A program made the translations under genes and the position numbers. From an uncultured Algibacter sp. (GTDB taxonomy: Bacteria > Bacteroidota > Bacteroidia > Flavobacteriales > Flavobacteriaceae), in contig NZ_CANKXG010000001.1 of assembly GCF_947487575.1 (NCBI RefSeq), positions 310,001-374,000 of the forward strand: a stretch of DNA of 64,000 nucleotides. Direction: 5' to 3'. The notes beneath the pieces were generated by a model. The model worked only from the letters and a program-made list of their open reading frames with translations, did not search any database and had not been told where the DNA came from. How positions within the stretch are numbered: the first letter of the stretch is position 1; each line of letters opens with the position of its first letter. Of this stretch, positions 18,374 to 27,510 are shown in pieces.

Positions 18374-19638
18374 GCCTCACTTTCATGAGCATTCATATCG
18401 GCTCTTAAATCCAAATCCCTAAGTACAGGATTCTTAACACCAATTACGAAAACAGTAAGCAATGTCATGGTGCCACCAAAAACTACAGCAGCAACAGGCC
18501 CCATTAATTTGGCCGCCAAACTACTTTCAACAGCTCCTAATTCATTAGAAGACCCAACAAACATAGAATTTACAGAAGATACACGCCCACGCATATCATC
18601 AGGAGTTTTTAATTGTAAAATCGTCTGACGAATAATCATAGAAATACCATCTGCAGCGCCACTAATAAATAGCATTAAAACACTTACCAAAAAAATAGAC
18701 GATAATCCAAAACCAATCATACTTACTCCAAATATAAAAATCGATATCAATAATTTTTTACCTGTTTTTTTGCTTATCGGAATATAAGTTGTAGCAAACA
18801 TAGTCACTATACTTCCAAGAGAAATTGAGGCATTTAAAATACCTAAACCTTCACTTCCTACTTCTAAAACATCTTGAGCGAAAATTACTAGGATAGCAAC
18901 AGTTCCTCCAAATAAAACCGCAATCATATCTAAGGTTAAAGCGCCTAAAATAGCCTTGTTTTGAAAAACAAAACGAATCCCTACTTTTAAGCTCTCTTTT
19001 ACAGATTCACCAATTTTTTTATTTAGAATTGGTTTCTTTTTTATTAAAAAGGTTAGAAAAAAAGATATCACAACCAATACAAAAACAATCATCAAGGTTT
19101 TATCAACCCCAATCCAACTAATAAAAAAACCTCCAAAAAGTGCTCCTAAAACAGCTGCAATTTTCCAAGTACTTGTGCTCCAAGTAGCGGCATTAGGATA
19201 TATTCTTTTAGGCACAATTAAGGCGACTAAAGAAAAAATGATAGGTCCGAAAAAAGAACGCAAAAAACCACCAAAAAATACAAGCACATAAATTGAATAT
19301 AGAATAGCATTTGTTGACCAATTACCAACAACATCATCTGTAGTTAATAAATACAGTCCTAAACTAATTAAAGAAAAGGCTGCTATACAAATTGCTAATA
19401 GGGTTCTTTTTTCTTTTTGATCCACAATATGACCTGCAAATGGGGCCATAAAAAAAGCTGGAATAAATTCGCAAGCTCCTATTAAAAGCAAATTTAAAGG
19501 GTCTTTTGTTATACTATAGACTTGCCATTCAATAACAATAAATTGCATAGACCAACCAAAAACTAAAAACAAACGTAACAGTAAAAAAATATTAAATTCT
19601 TTTATTCGTAAGGCTGCATAAGGGTCAGTTTTTGCCAT
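18370..19638 (-). CDS. MFS transporter (EntS-like)
   Basis: 422 residues, mostly hydrophobic with about twelve predicted helices. The loop GHIVDQKEKRTLL after the second helix is the MFS motif A variant. The central cytoplasmic loop is KKKPILNKKIGES. DDMRGRVSSVNSMFVGSSNE late in the sequence is typical of the enterobactin-exporter-like subgroup. The substrate is unknown. It converges on lpxH with overlapping stops and lies about 100 bases downstream of recJ on the same strand. Confidence 0.85.
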   Translation of the reverse strand: MAKTDPYAALRIKEFNIFLLLRLFLVFGWSMQFIVIEWQVYSITKDPLNLLLIGACEFIPAFFMAPFAGHIVDQKEKRTLLAICIAAFSLISLGLYLLTTDDVVGNWSTNAILYSIYVLVFFGGFLRSFFGPIIFSLVALIVPKRIYPNAATWSTSTWKIAAVLGALFGGFFISWIGVDKTLMIVFVLVVISFFLTFLIKKKPILNKKIGESVKESLKVGIRFVFQNKAILGALTLDMIAVLFGGTVAILVIFAQDVLEVGSEGLGILNASISLGSIVTMFATTYIPISKKTGKKLLISIFIFGVSMIGFGLSSIFLVSVLMLFISGAADGISMIIRQTILQLKTPDDMRGRVSSVNSMFVGSSNELGAVESSLAAKLMGPVAAVVFGGTMTLLTVFVIGVKNPVLRDLDLRADMNAHESEA

Positions 19639-19739
19639 ATTTCACATTCTTGAGAAGTCAGGAATCTCTTTATTTAAACATACACGTTTTTAAATCCTAC
19701 CGTATATAGTTGAAAGATATTTTAAATTTAATACAAATT

Positions 19740-21440
19740 CTACTCTTGTTTTTTCAAATCCCTTAACTTCATCTGTAAACTCACATTTCCTCGCCACTCA
19801 TTTTCATCAATGGAATATACGGCTCTAAATTGTTTTCCGTCAGAAATCAAATCAAATTTATTACCCATACTAAAACCAATTCCAACCATTCCGGCAGATG
19901 ATTCTGGTTGCTTAACGGTTAATCTTAAATGTGCTTTATCTTCTCCAACACATTTTCCATAACCAGTGTCCAATAAGTTTTCACTCAAAAAAACAGGAGT
20001 CATATTACTTGGCCCATAAGGTGCAAACTGTTTTAAGATTCTATAAAATTTAGGTGTAACCTCTTTTAAATCAATTTTTACATCAATTTTAATCTCTGGA
20101 GTTAAAAGATTTCTATCAATAGTTTTTGAAACCTCATCCTCAAAAGCTTGTTTAAAGGCTTCGTAATTTTCTTCTTCAAGTGTTAAACCAGCGGCATATT
20201 TATGCCCTCCAAATTGTTCAATATGTTCTTTACAATTTCCTATGGCATTATAAATATCAAAACCGCGAACAGACCTTGCTGAAGCAGCCAACTTATTACC
20301 ACTTTTAGTAAATACTATGGTAGGCCTGTAATAGGTTTCAGTTAGTCTAGAAGCCACAATACCAATAACGCCTTTATGCCAATCTTTATGGTAAACAACA
20401 GAAGTAAGGCGGTTCTGTTCTTTTTGTTCTTCAATTTGCTTAAGAGCTTCTTCTGTAATTCGTTTATCAGTTTCACGTCGGTCTAAATTATAGTCATTAA
20501 TTTCAACAGCATACTGTCTTGCCATTTCTGGTTCTTCTTCAGTTAATAAAGTTACTGCATAGTTACCATGTTTCATCCGCCCAGCTGCATTTATTCTTGG
20601 CGCCACTATAAAAACAACATCTGTAATGGTTAATTCTGTTTTTTCAACCTGCTCTAAAATAGCTTTAATCCCAGATCTAGGGTTGGTGTTTATAACCATC
20701 AAGCCAAAATGAGCTAACACTCTGTTTTCGCCATTTATTGGTACTATATCTGCGCCAATTGCTGTGGCTACCAAATCTAAATATTCAATTAAATCTTCAG
20801 CTGTTTTTCCATCTTTTGAAGCTAATGCTTGTACTAATTTAAACCCTACACCGCAACCACATAATTCTTTAAAAGGATACTTGCAGTCTTCTTGTTTTGG
20901 ATCTAAAACCGCTGCTGCTTCTGGAATTTCATCTCCTGGTCTATGATGATCACAAATAATAAAGTCAATACCCAATTTTTTAGAATGTGCTACTTTTTCA
21001 ACAGCTTTTATTCCACAATCTAAAGCAATAATTAAAGAAAATTCATTTTCCAAGGCGAAGTTTATGCCTTTATATGAAACGCCGTAACCTTCATCATATC
21101 TATTAGGAATGTAAGTGTAAACTAAATTATGTTTGGTTTTTAGGTAGGAAGACATTAAAGCTACTGCCGTTGTACCATCCACATCATAATCACCATAAAC
21201 CAAAATACTTTCGTTATTAGCAATGGCTTTTTCAATTCTTGCTACAGCCTTATCCATATCTTTCATTAAGAATGGATCATGTAATTCATTTAAACGGGGT
21301 CTGAAAAAAGATTTAGCATCTTCATAAGTCTCAACACCTCTATGCAACAACATAGTGGCTATTTTAGAATCTACTTGAAGTGCTTTTTGTAAAGCTTCAA
21401 TTTTTTCCCTTTGAGGTTCAGGTTTTAGTGTCCAACGCAT
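19740..21440 (-). CDS. recJ: single-stranded-DNA-specific 5'-3' exonuclease RecJ
   Basis: 566 residues. DHH-family motifs are visible: YGDYDVDGTTAVALM (metal ligands), LDCGIKA, CDHHRPGDEIP (the DHH triad), then PRINAAGRMKHG and the DHHA1 motif FGGHKYAAGLTL, followed by an OB-like C-terminal region. RecJ trims 5' ends in recombinational repair and mismatch repair. Length and motif order are normal for the family. An OsmC gene lies 47 bases upstream on the same strand. Confidence 0.95.
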   Translation of the reverse strand: MRWTLKPEPQREKIEALQKALQVDSKIATMLLHRGVETYEDAKSFFRPRLNELHDPFLMKDMDKAVARIEKAIANNESILVYGDYDVDGTTAVALMSSYLKTKHNLVYTYIPNRYDEGYGVSYKGINFALENEFSLIIALDCGIKAVEKVAHSKKLGIDFIICDHHRPGDEIPEAAAVLDPKQEDCKYPFKELCGCGVGFKLVQALASKDGKTAEDLIEYLDLVATAIGADIVPINGENRVLAHFGLMVINTNPRSGIKAILEQVEKTELTITDVVFIVAPRINAAGRMKHGNYAVTLLTEEEPEMARQYAVEINDYNLDRRETDKRITEEALKQIEEQKEQNRLTSVVYHKDWHKGVIGIVASRLTETYYRPTIVFTKSGNKLAASARSVRGFDIYNAIGNCKEHIEQFGGHKYAAGLTLEEENYEAFKQAFEDEVSKTIDRNLLTPEIKIDVKIDLKEVTPKFYRILKQFAPYGPSNMTPVFLSENLLDTGYGKCVGEDKAHLRLTVKQPESSAGMVGIGFSMGNKFDLISDGKQFRAVYSIDENEWRGNVSLQMKLRDLKKQE

Positions 21441-21487
21441 TGAGAGATAGCAATTTTTTAATAAAAGTTCAATAGATTTTGGGGTCT

Positions 21488-21910
21488 CTAATTCTTATGA
21501 AAATGAGTTTCAATTTTTAATTCTGAAAACTGACGAAACATTTCCATAACGCCACAATATTTTTCAATAGACAAATCAACAGCTCTTTGAAGTTTTTTTT
21601 CATTTAAATCATCACCATAAAAATGAAAATGCAAAGCTACTTTATCATAATATTTAGGATGCTCTTCTGTTAAATTAGCGTTAGTTTCCATTTTAAAGGC
21701 ATCAACTTTTAACTTCATTTTTTTTATTAAAGCTGCCACGTCTAAACCAGAGCATCCTGCTAAACCAGATAGCATTAATGCCTTTGGCCTGTAGCCTTCA
21801 CCTTTTCCGCCGCTTTCTTCTCCTGCATCAATAAATAAGTTATGTCCAGACGGATTTGTACTTTCAAACCTCATGTCTCCTAACCATTTTGTTGTAACCT
21901 CAACTACCAT
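21488..21910 (-). CDS. OsmC family peroxiredoxin-like protein
   Basis: 140 residues. The helix MLSGLAGCSGLDVAALIKKM contains Cys53, and a second Cys lies in SIEKYCGVM, the usual two-Cys arrangement of OsmC/Ohr proteins. RFESTNPSGHNLFID is the family's N-terminal strand region. Such proteins reduce organic hydroperoxides or have unassigned thiol functions. It is divergently transcribed from the CMD-domain gene at 21967 with a 56-bp spacer, and both could be oxidative-stress proteins. Confidence 0.88.
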   Translation of the reverse strand: MVVEVTTKWLGDMRFESTNPSGHNLFIDAGEESGGKGEGYRPKALMLSGLAGCSGLDVAALIKKMKLKVDAFKMETNANLTEEHPKYYDKVALHFHFYGDDLNEKKLQRAVDLSIEKYCGVMEMFRQFSELKIETHFHKN

Positions 21911-21966
21911 TTGTAAACTATTTTTCGTTTCTTGTAGGTATCAAAAATACTACAAAAAAAGAAAAC

Positions 21967-22557
21967 ATGCCTTTAGTAACGCCATTATCTGCTAATCATG
22001 ATTTAGAAACCAAAAAACTAGCTGAGTTTTTTAATGAAACTTTAGGGTTTTGTCCTAACTCGGTTTTAACCATGCAACGCAGACCAGCAATTAGCAAAGC
22101 GTTTATTAACTTGAATAAAGCTGTTATGGCAAATGAAGGCCGTGTAACATCTGCCTTAAAACGCATGATTGCTTGGGTATCAAGTAACGCCACGGGTTGT
22201 AGGTATTGTCAAGCGCATGCTATACGCGCTGCGGAACGTTATGGAGCAGAGCAAGAACAACTTGATAATATTTGGGAATATAGAACACATCCTGCATTTA
22301 ATGAAGCCGAACGTGCTGCTTTAGATTTTTCTTTATTGGCTAGTCAAGTGCCAAATGGTGTTGATGAAACTACTAAAAAACGTTTACACGAACATTGGGA
22401 TGAAGGTGAAATTGTTGAAATGCTAGGTGTTATTTCTCTTTTTGGATATTTAAACCGATGGAACGATAGCATGGGAACCTCCATTGAAGATGGTGCTGTT
22501 GAAAGTGGCGAACAATATTTAGGGAAACATGGTTGGGAAAAAGGGAAGCATGTTTAG
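21967..22557 (+). CDS. carboxymuconolactone decarboxylase family protein (AhpD-like)
   Basis: 196 residues. The redox motif GCRYCQAHAIRAAERYG gives Cys78-x-x-Cys81 and His84, as in AhpD-type alkylhydroperoxidases of the CMD family. NSVLTMQRRPAISKAF before it and GYLNRWNDSMGT near the C terminus fit the peroxidase-related subgroup. It probably acts in peroxide detoxification, with an unknown physiological reductant. The opposite-strand OsmC neighbour supports an antioxidant theme. Confidence 0.87.
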   Translation: MPLVTPLSANHDLETKKLAEFFNETLGFCPNSVLTMQRRPAISKAFINLNKAVMANEGRVTSALKRMIAWVSSNATGCRYCQAHAIRAAERYGAEQEQLDNIWEYRTHPAFNEAERAALDFSLLASQVPNGVDETTKKRLHEHWDEGEIVEMLGVISLFGYLNRWNDSMGTSIEDGAVESGEQYLGKHGWEKGKHV

Positions 22558-22599
22558 ATTGCTAGATTTTTAGAGCGCTTAGCTTTTAGATAAATTAGA

Positions 22600-22634
22600 T
22601 TGAAACCTTTCCAGAAATGGGGAGGTTTTTTGTT
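22600..22634 (+). terminator. probable terminator after the CMD-domain gene
   Basis: AAACCTTTCC and GGGGAGGTTTTTTG form an imperfect stem (AAACCT.CC/GG.AGGTTT) followed by a T-run, about 45 bases past the stop codon. Confidence 0.55.
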
Positions 22635-22777
22635 TCTTATAATTTCTTGAAACGAGATGTCCTTTTTTATTTAATACCAATATAGTAGCTTAGATATCAA
22701 GAATATAAACAAAGTGAATTTCATGTCTTAAAACATTTCAAAAGACTGATTTACTTTAGCAATAAATCAAAAATAAA

Positions 22778-22966
22778 ATGGAAAATTATCTAATAACAGG
22801 AGCAATATTAAGTTTTGTGATTGGTATTTCTAAAGAATTGAGTTTAGGGAAATTAATTAGAATAAACCTACTTAAAAAGCTTTATTCAAAAGCATCTATC
22901 AAAGAAATTGAAAGTTTTGAAAAAAATACTAAAAGAGATTATAATTTCAATTGGAAGAAAAAATAA
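22778..22966 (+). CDS. small hypothetical protein with one membrane helix
   Basis: 62 residues. The N-terminal half is hydrophobic (NYLITGAILSFVIGISKEL); the rest is basic and ends NFNWKKK. No family is recognised. It stands alone between the CMD gene and the minus-strand UDG gene. The 220 bases upstream hold only a terminator-like stem and AT-rich sequence. A TACTTTAG element lies about 20 bases before the ATG. The coding assignment is uncertain. Confidence 0.4.
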   Translation: MENYLITGAILSFVIGISKELSLGKLIRINLLKKLYSKASIKEIESFEKNTKRDYNFNWKKK

Positions 22967-23076
22967 AATGAAAAAAAATCACTTAATTAGTTTTTAATGA
23001 TAAACATACTACACCTTTAAAAGTATAATAATCTACGACCCATTTTCAGGTAGAGGTAAGTTTTACACACCATTAA

Positions 23077-23646
23077 CTAAATCAAGTTTTTAATCCTTTC
23101 TCTCAACATAGGCAACACCTCAACCTCAAACCAAGGGTTTTTAGTCAACCAAAACCGATTTCTAGGAGATGGGTGTGGCAAAGGCAAACACTTAGGTAAG
23201 TATTCTTGAAAATTATCTACCGTTTCTGTTAATGTTTTTTTAGCAGCTTTTCCTAGGTAATACTTTTGAGCATACATGCCAATTAAAATAACAAGTTCAA
23301 CATTTTTAAGTTTATCAAAAAGAGGTTTGTGCCATTGTGGAGCACATTCTGGTCTTGGAGGTAAATCTCCTGTTTTTCCTTTTCCTGGATAACAAAAACC
23401 CATAGGGATTATAGCAAATTTTTTCTCATCATAAAAGTCTTCATCAGTTACATTTAACCATTTTCTTAATTGCCTACCACTGGCATCATCCCAAGGAATT
23501 CCTGATGCATGTACTTTGGTTCCTGGTGCTTGACCAATAATAACAATTTTAGATTCTGGATGTGCTGACACTACAGGCCTTGGGCCTAAAACCAAATGTT
23601 CTTTGCAGATTGTGCATTGCGATATGTCGTTTAAGAGGTTTTTCAT
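23077..23646 (-). CDS. uracil-DNA glycosylase superfamily protein
   Basis: 189 residues. Motif 1 is IIGQAPGTKVHASGIPWDD, with GQAPG where family-4/5 enzymes have GEAPG or similar, and motif 2 is LPHPSPRNRFW. A CTIC pair near the N terminus could be part of a metal site, but the other cysteines of an iron-sulphur UDG are not obvious. The superfamily excises deaminated bases, though this stand-alone subgroup has no firm assignment that I can name. It is the last gene of a minus-strand series after a HopJ-like gene. Confidence 0.82.
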   Translation of the reverse strand: MKNLLNDISQCTICKEHLVLGPRPVVSAHPESKIVIIGQAPGTKVHASGIPWDDASGRQLRKWLNVTDEDFYDEKKFAIIPMGFCYPGKGKTGDLPPRPECAPQWHKPLFDKLKNVELVILIGMYAQKYYLGKAAKKTLTETVDNFQEYLPKCLPLPHPSPRNRFWLTKNPWFEVEVLPMLRERIKNLI

Positions 23647-23679
23647 TACATTTTTTGAGGTTTCAAAAACACCCCTAAA

Positions 23680-23695
23680 GTCCCCTCAAGGGGAC
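23680..23695. repeat. 16-bp palindrome GTCCCC/GGGGAC
   Basis: A perfect 6-bp stem with a TCAA loop, preceded by ACCCCTAAA, lies between the UDG-like and HopJ-like genes. It lacks a T-run on either side. It is a conspicuous GC-rich spot in AT-rich DNA, resembling short intergenic palindromes common in this group. Confidence 0.6.
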
Positions 23696-23713
23696 AATTC
23701 GTTAAAAAATAAT

Positions 23714-24058
23714 TTACTTTTTAGTTAAAGTAATACCTTCAAAACTTAAACCTTCAAAACCAGTTTTCATGAAGTTTCTAATGTTTTGATGTCCGTCTCC
23801 ATTTGGGTCTTTTAAAACATCATCAAAATAGTATTGCCCAAAACAAGCTAAAGTGTCATCTTTAGATAAACCTTGTGCTTTTGCAAATGCAAATAATTTA
23901 CACGACCCAGAGTTTTGTCCTTCGGCATTTTCTAAAATCCCGTTTTTAAAAGCTGTTGGGGTAAACTCATAGTTTTCATCAACAACACTCATAGTTTCAG
24001 AAAATTCAATCTGTTTAGGTGTATGCTTTAATTTCGTTTTAAATGATTCTATATTCAT
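23714..24058 (-). CDS. HopJ type III effector-like family protein
   Basis: 114 residues, the usual size of this family. Recognisable segments are IEFSETMSVVDENYEFTPTA, FKNGILENAEGQNSGSCKLF and FGQYYFDDVLKDPNGDGHQN. The family name comes from a Pseudomonas syringae effector, but the domain is widespread in bacteria without type III secretion, including Flavobacteriaceae, and its function there is unknown. No secretion signal is evident. It sits 17 bases downstream of rsmI and may be co-transcribed. Confidence 0.85.
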   Translation of the reverse strand: MNIESFKTKLKHTPKQIEFSETMSVVDENYEFTPTAFKNGILENAEGQNSGSCKLFAFAKAQGLSKDDTLACFGQYYFDDVLKDPNGDGHQNIRNFMKTGFEGLSFEGITLTKK

Positions 24059-24075
24059 TTTTAATTTTTAAAATT

Positions 24076-24750
24076 TCACTTTCCTTTCCCTCCAACCACA
24101 ACAACAATCTCACCTTTTGGTGGTTTATTCGTATAATATTCTAAAACCTCTTTGGCAGTCCCTCTGATGGTTTCTTCAAATAATTTAGTCAACTCTCTAG
24201 ATACCGAAACATGTCTGTCTTCTCCAAAATACTCACAAAAATGCCCTAAAGTTTTTACTAGTTTATGTGGGCTTTCGTAAAAAATGATGGTTCTGGTTTC
24301 TTCAGCTAGTAGTAATAATCGCGTTTGACGCCCTTTTTTAACAGGTAAAAAACCTTCAAACACAAATTTATCATTAGGTAAACCTGAATTTACAAGTGCT
24401 GGAACAAATGCTGTTGCTCCTGGCAAACAGTCTACTTCAATATTATTTTCGATACAAGCACGAGATAATAAAAATCCAGGGTCTGAAATGGCTGGTGTTC
24501 CTGCATCGCTAATCAATGCGACAGATGTTCCTGATTTAAGTTTTTGAATGATGTTTTCAACCGTTTTATGCTCATTATGCATGTGATGCGATTGCATGTG
24601 GGTTGAAATCTCGTAATGTTTTAAGAGTTTGCCTGAGGTTCGGGTGTCTTCTGCTAAAATTAAATCGACGTCTTTTAGAACTTCTATAGCTCTAAATGTG
24701 ATGTCTTTTAAATTTCCGATTGGTGTCGGAACTATGTATAATTTACTCAT
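24076..24750 (-). CDS. rsmI: 16S rRNA (cytidine-1402-2'-O)-methyltransferase
   Basis: 224 residues of the SAM-dependent tetrapyrrole-methylase fold. VPTPIGNLKDITFRAIEVL at the start, AEDTRTSGKLL, SDAGTPAISDPG (the glycine-rich cofactor loop) and GATAFVPALVNSGLPND are all diagnostic. The enzyme 2'-O-methylates C1402 in the ribosomal P site, acting on the 30S subunit. It is slightly shorter than the E. coli protein, lacking a C-terminal extension, which is common in Bacteroidota. A repeat element occupies the gap upstream. Confidence 0.95.
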   Translation of the reverse strand: MSKLYIVPTPIGNLKDITFRAIEVLKDVDLILAEDTRTSGKLLKHYEISTHMQSHHMHNEHKTVENIIQKLKSGTSVALISDAGTPAISDPGFLLSRACIENNIEVDCLPGATAFVPALVNSGLPNDKFVFEGFLPVKKGRQTRLLLLAEETRTIIFYESPHKLVKTLGHFCEYFGEDRHVSVSRELTKLFEETIRGTAKEVLEYYTNKPPKGEIVVVVGGKGK

Positions 24751-24752
24751 TT

Positions 24753-24848
24753 GTGTTAGTGATTGCAGTGGTTAGCTTTTGGCGAGGCGAGCATCGAGCC
24801 AAAACTATGAACGAAAAGCACGACCGCGTTTTTTTCGCGGTAACACCC
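24753..24848 (+). repeat. dispersed intergenic repeat, diverged copy 2
   Basis: It starts GTGTTAGTGATTGCAGTGGT, has GGCGAGGCGAGCATCGAGCC in the middle and ends with GAAAAGCACGACCGCG, a T-run, CGCGGTAACACC. This keeps the order and inverted ends of the copies at 44425 and 16158 but with many substitutions and a new CCGCG/CGCGG hairpin. Confidence 0.6.
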
Positions 24849-24853
24849 AAATT

Positions 24854-25579
24854 TTAATTAAACTTTGCTTCTATAATTTCCATAAAGCGCTCTTCAAACT
24901 CTTCTTTATCTGCCCAATTATTATAATCTGGTTTTACCATGTTTTCTATAAAATGCTTTGCATCATCAAACGAAGCAGAGGTATTTAATTGTGATAATAC
25001 CCGATTGTAGTCTTCACTTTTCCCATCAAATAAATGCTTAATAAAGGCTATTTTATCGTTAAGACCTATATTTAGTCCTCCAACTTTAAGTTGATCATTT
25101 AACGACACTTTTCCGTTTGAAATCCCATTAGTTTTTGAAACAGGCTCAAAAACAGGAGTGTCTTCAAACCCAGCAGTAATATCTTCTAAATTGTGTCTTT
25201 TAATCGGCTCTTTAGAAATGGTATCATTTTCTTCTGTATCATCTGGCATATGCGCTACCATGTCCTTGATTTTACTCATTACAGGTTCCATAATAGCGTC
25301 CTGATCAACCTCATCAAGATTAATATATATTTTGTCTTCAACCTCAATGTTATCACTAACTTTATTATTAAAAGCGCTATCTAACATATCAAAAAATGAA
25401 GAATCACTCCCAATAGTTGGTATATCTCCATCAAAATTTTCGTGCGCAAATTTTAAAACTGATAATTTTTCTTGGAGTACAGAAACCTCAGCATACATTT
25501 TTATAACATCTTCCTTACCCTTTAGCTTAAGAATTCTATGTGCTATACTAACGAGTTCTGATTCAAGCTTCTTCTTCAT
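24854..25579 (-). CDS. conserved-looking hypothetical protein, acidic
   Basis: 241 residues, no signal peptide or membrane helix. The N-terminal 45 residues are predicted helical (ESELVSIAHRILKLKGKEDV). A central acidic, low-complexity linker follows (HMPDDTEENDTIS). The C-terminal 90 residues (SLNDQLKVGGLNIGLNDKIA, then FIKHLFDGKSEDYNRVLSQL) look like a compact helical domain. The last segment resembles a domain I have seen in Bacteroidota hypotheticals, but I cannot name it. It diverges from tdk over a 107-bp promoter gap. Confidence 0.75.
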   Translation of the reverse strand: MKKKLESELVSIAHRILKLKGKEDVIKMYAEVSVLQEKLSVLKFAHENFDGDIPTIGSDSSFFDMLDSAFNNKVSDNIEVEDKIYINLDEVDQDAIMEPVMSKIKDMVAHMPDDTEENDTISKEPIKRHNLEDITAGFEDTPVFEPVSKTNGISNGKVSLNDQLKVGGLNIGLNDKIAFIKHLFDGKSEDYNRVLSQLNTSASFDDAKHFIENMVKPDYNNWADKEEFEERFMEIIEAKFN

Positions 25580-25686
25580 TGTTTATAAATTTTAAATTAT
25601 TGCACTTTAGCCTTTTGTTTTTTAATAAATTTACGCCACCTTTATAAAAACGATAAATTGCTACAATTTAGTGTTAAAATTACAAA

Positions 25687-26334
25687 ATGTTTCTTGAAAA
25701 TACAGTAAATCATAAAGAACAATTTGGCTGGATAGAAGTTATATGTGGCTCCATGTTTTCTGGAAAAACTGAAGAACTTATTCGTAGGCTTAGGCGCGCG
25801 CAGTTTGCAAGGCAAAAAGTTGAAATTTTTAAACCTGCAATTGATGTGCGTTATGATGAGGATATGGTAGTCTCTCATGACGAAAATCAAATTCGCTCTA
25901 CACCTGTCCCTGCTGCAGCAAATATTCCAATATTAGCTGATGGTTGTGATGTAGTTGGTATTGATGAAGCTCAGTTTTTTGATGATGAAATTGTTCGCGT
26001 TTGTAACGATTTGGCAAATAAAGGTGTTCGGGTAATTGTGGCTGGATTGGATATGGATTTTAAAGGTAATCCTTTTGGACCCATGCCTAATCTTATGGCA
26101 ACTGCAGAATATGTAACTAAAGTGCATGCGGTTTGTACAAGAACAGGAAATTTAGCGCAGTATAGTTACAGGAAAAATCAAAATGACAATCTGGTTTTAC
26201 TAGGAGAAGTTAATGAATATGAACCCTTAAGTAGAGCAGCGTATTATAAAGCGATGCTACGTGACAAAGTGAGACACATGAAGGTAAACGAAGCCGAAGA
26301 AGTAAATACCAAACCTAAAGATTCCAATGGCTAA
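25687..26334 (+). CDS. tdk: thymidine kinase
   Basis: 215 residues. The P-loop GSMFSGKT is at residues 21-28, the DEAQFF Mg/Walker B motif near 96-101, and [12 protein letters not shown] follows. The family's zinc-binding lasso normally has two Cys-x-x-Cys pairs; here the first is AVCTRTGN (one Cys) and the second is replaced by [12 protein letters not shown], so the zinc site appears lost. The enzyme phosphorylates thymidine for salvage. The gene overlaps alr by 8 bases. Confidence 0.93.
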   Translation: MFLENTVNHKEQFGWIEVICGSMFSGKTEELIRRLRRAQFARQKVEIFKPAIDVRYDEDMVVSHDENQIRSTPVPAAANIPILADGCDVVGIDEAQFFDDEIVRVCNDLANKGVRVIVAGLDMDFKGNPFGPMPNLMATAEYVTKVHAVCTRTGNLAQYSYRKNQNDNLVLLGEVNEYEPLSRAAYYKAMLRDKVRHMKVNEAEEVNTKPKDSNG

Positions 26335-27436
26335 AGCACAAGAAACCGTGCTTGAAATAGACTTAAAAGCACTTAAATATAATTTTGAATATCTTAAATC
26401 GAAATTACAAGCTAACACCAATTTTTTAGCAGTTGTAAAGGCTTTTGGATATGGAAGTGATGCTTGTGAAATTGCAAAATATTTACAAGATTTAAATGTT
26501 AATTACTTTGCTGTAGCTTATACCAATGAAGGGGTTGCGCTTAGAAAAGCTGGTATTACACAGCCCATTTTGGTACTGCACCCACAAACCATAAACTTTA
26601 AAAGTTTAATAGAGCATTGCTTAGAGCCTAGTATTTATAATGCTAAAATTTTAAACGAATTTATTACAGTCGCCTCCGCGGAAAAACAAACCGAATATCC
26701 TATTCATATTAAATTTAATACAGGTTTAAACAGATTAGGGTTTTCTGATGATGCAGTTGAATCTATAATTTCTAAATTGAAAACTTCTGAAGCAGTAAAA
26801 GTGAAATCGATTTTCTCACATTTAGCTGCAAGTGAAGATTTAAATGAAAAAGAATTTACTTTAAACCAGATTGAAACCTTTAAACAAATAGCGGATAATT
26901 TTACTAACCAGATTGGTTATAAACCCATATTACATGCTTGTAATACCTCTGGTGTTTTAAATTATCCTGAAGCTCATTTTGATATGGTGCGTTGTGGTAT
27001 TGGACTCTATGGTTTTGGAAATTCTGAAAAAGAAAACCAACATTTAAAACCTATTGGTACTTTAAAAACTGTTATTTCTCAAATTCATACTATTAAAGAA
27101 GGTGACTCTGTTGGTTATAACCGAGCATTTAAAAGCGACTCCGTTTTAAAAACGGCTACGCTACCTATTGGACACGCTGATGGCATTGGAAGACATTATG
27201 GAAACGGTAAAGGTTTCGTTACAGTTCATGGCCAAAAAGCTCCAATAATTGGTAACGTATGTATGGACATGATTATGGTTAATATTACCAATATTGACTG
27301 TAAAGAAGGGGATGAAGTAATTGTTTTTGGAGAAAACCCAACTGCAGAAGATGTTGCAGTAACTGCCAATAGTATTTCTTATGAGATTATAACATCTATT
27401 TCTCAAAGAGTTAAACGTATATATATTAGTAAATAA
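26327..27436 (+). CDS. alr: alanine racemase
   Basis: 369 residues. The PLP-binding Lys is in [11 protein letters not shown] near residue 39, and the catalytic Tyr region is [10 protein letters not shown] near residue 262. [13 protein letters not shown] and the signature [13 protein letters not shown] are typical. The enzyme makes D-alanine for peptidoglycan. Most family members have VKANAYGHG at the Lys motif; the AFGYG variant is a small departure. It overlaps tdk by 8 bases, indicating translational coupling. Confidence 0.95.
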   Translation: MAKAQETVLEIDLKALKYNFEYLKSKLQANTNFLAVVKAFGYGSDACEIAKYLQDLNVNYFAVAYTNEGVALRKAGITQPILVLHPQTINFKSLIEHCLEPSIYNAKILNEFITVASAEKQTEYPIHIKFNTGLNRLGFSDDAVESIISKLKTSEAVKVKSIFSHLAASEDLNEKEFTLNQIETFKQIADNFTNQIGYKPILHACNTSGVLNYPEAHFDMVRCGIGLYGFGNSEKENQHLKPIGTLKTVISQIHTIKEGDSVGYNRAFKSDSVLKTATLPIGHADGIGRHYGNGKGFVTVHGQKAPIIGNVCMDMIMVNITNIDCKEGDEVIVFGENPTAEDVAVTANSISYEIITSISQRVKRIYISK

Positions 27437-27510
27437 ATTAGTTACAAGATGTGACTTTTTTAATTATCTTGGTCACAATAATATATTTAACCATTAAAAA
27501 ACTAGTAAAA

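Noticed and set aside
24779-24988. 69-codon plus-strand ORF
   Set aside because: Covers the diverged repeat and the 3' end of the minus-strand hypothetical gene; low coding character.
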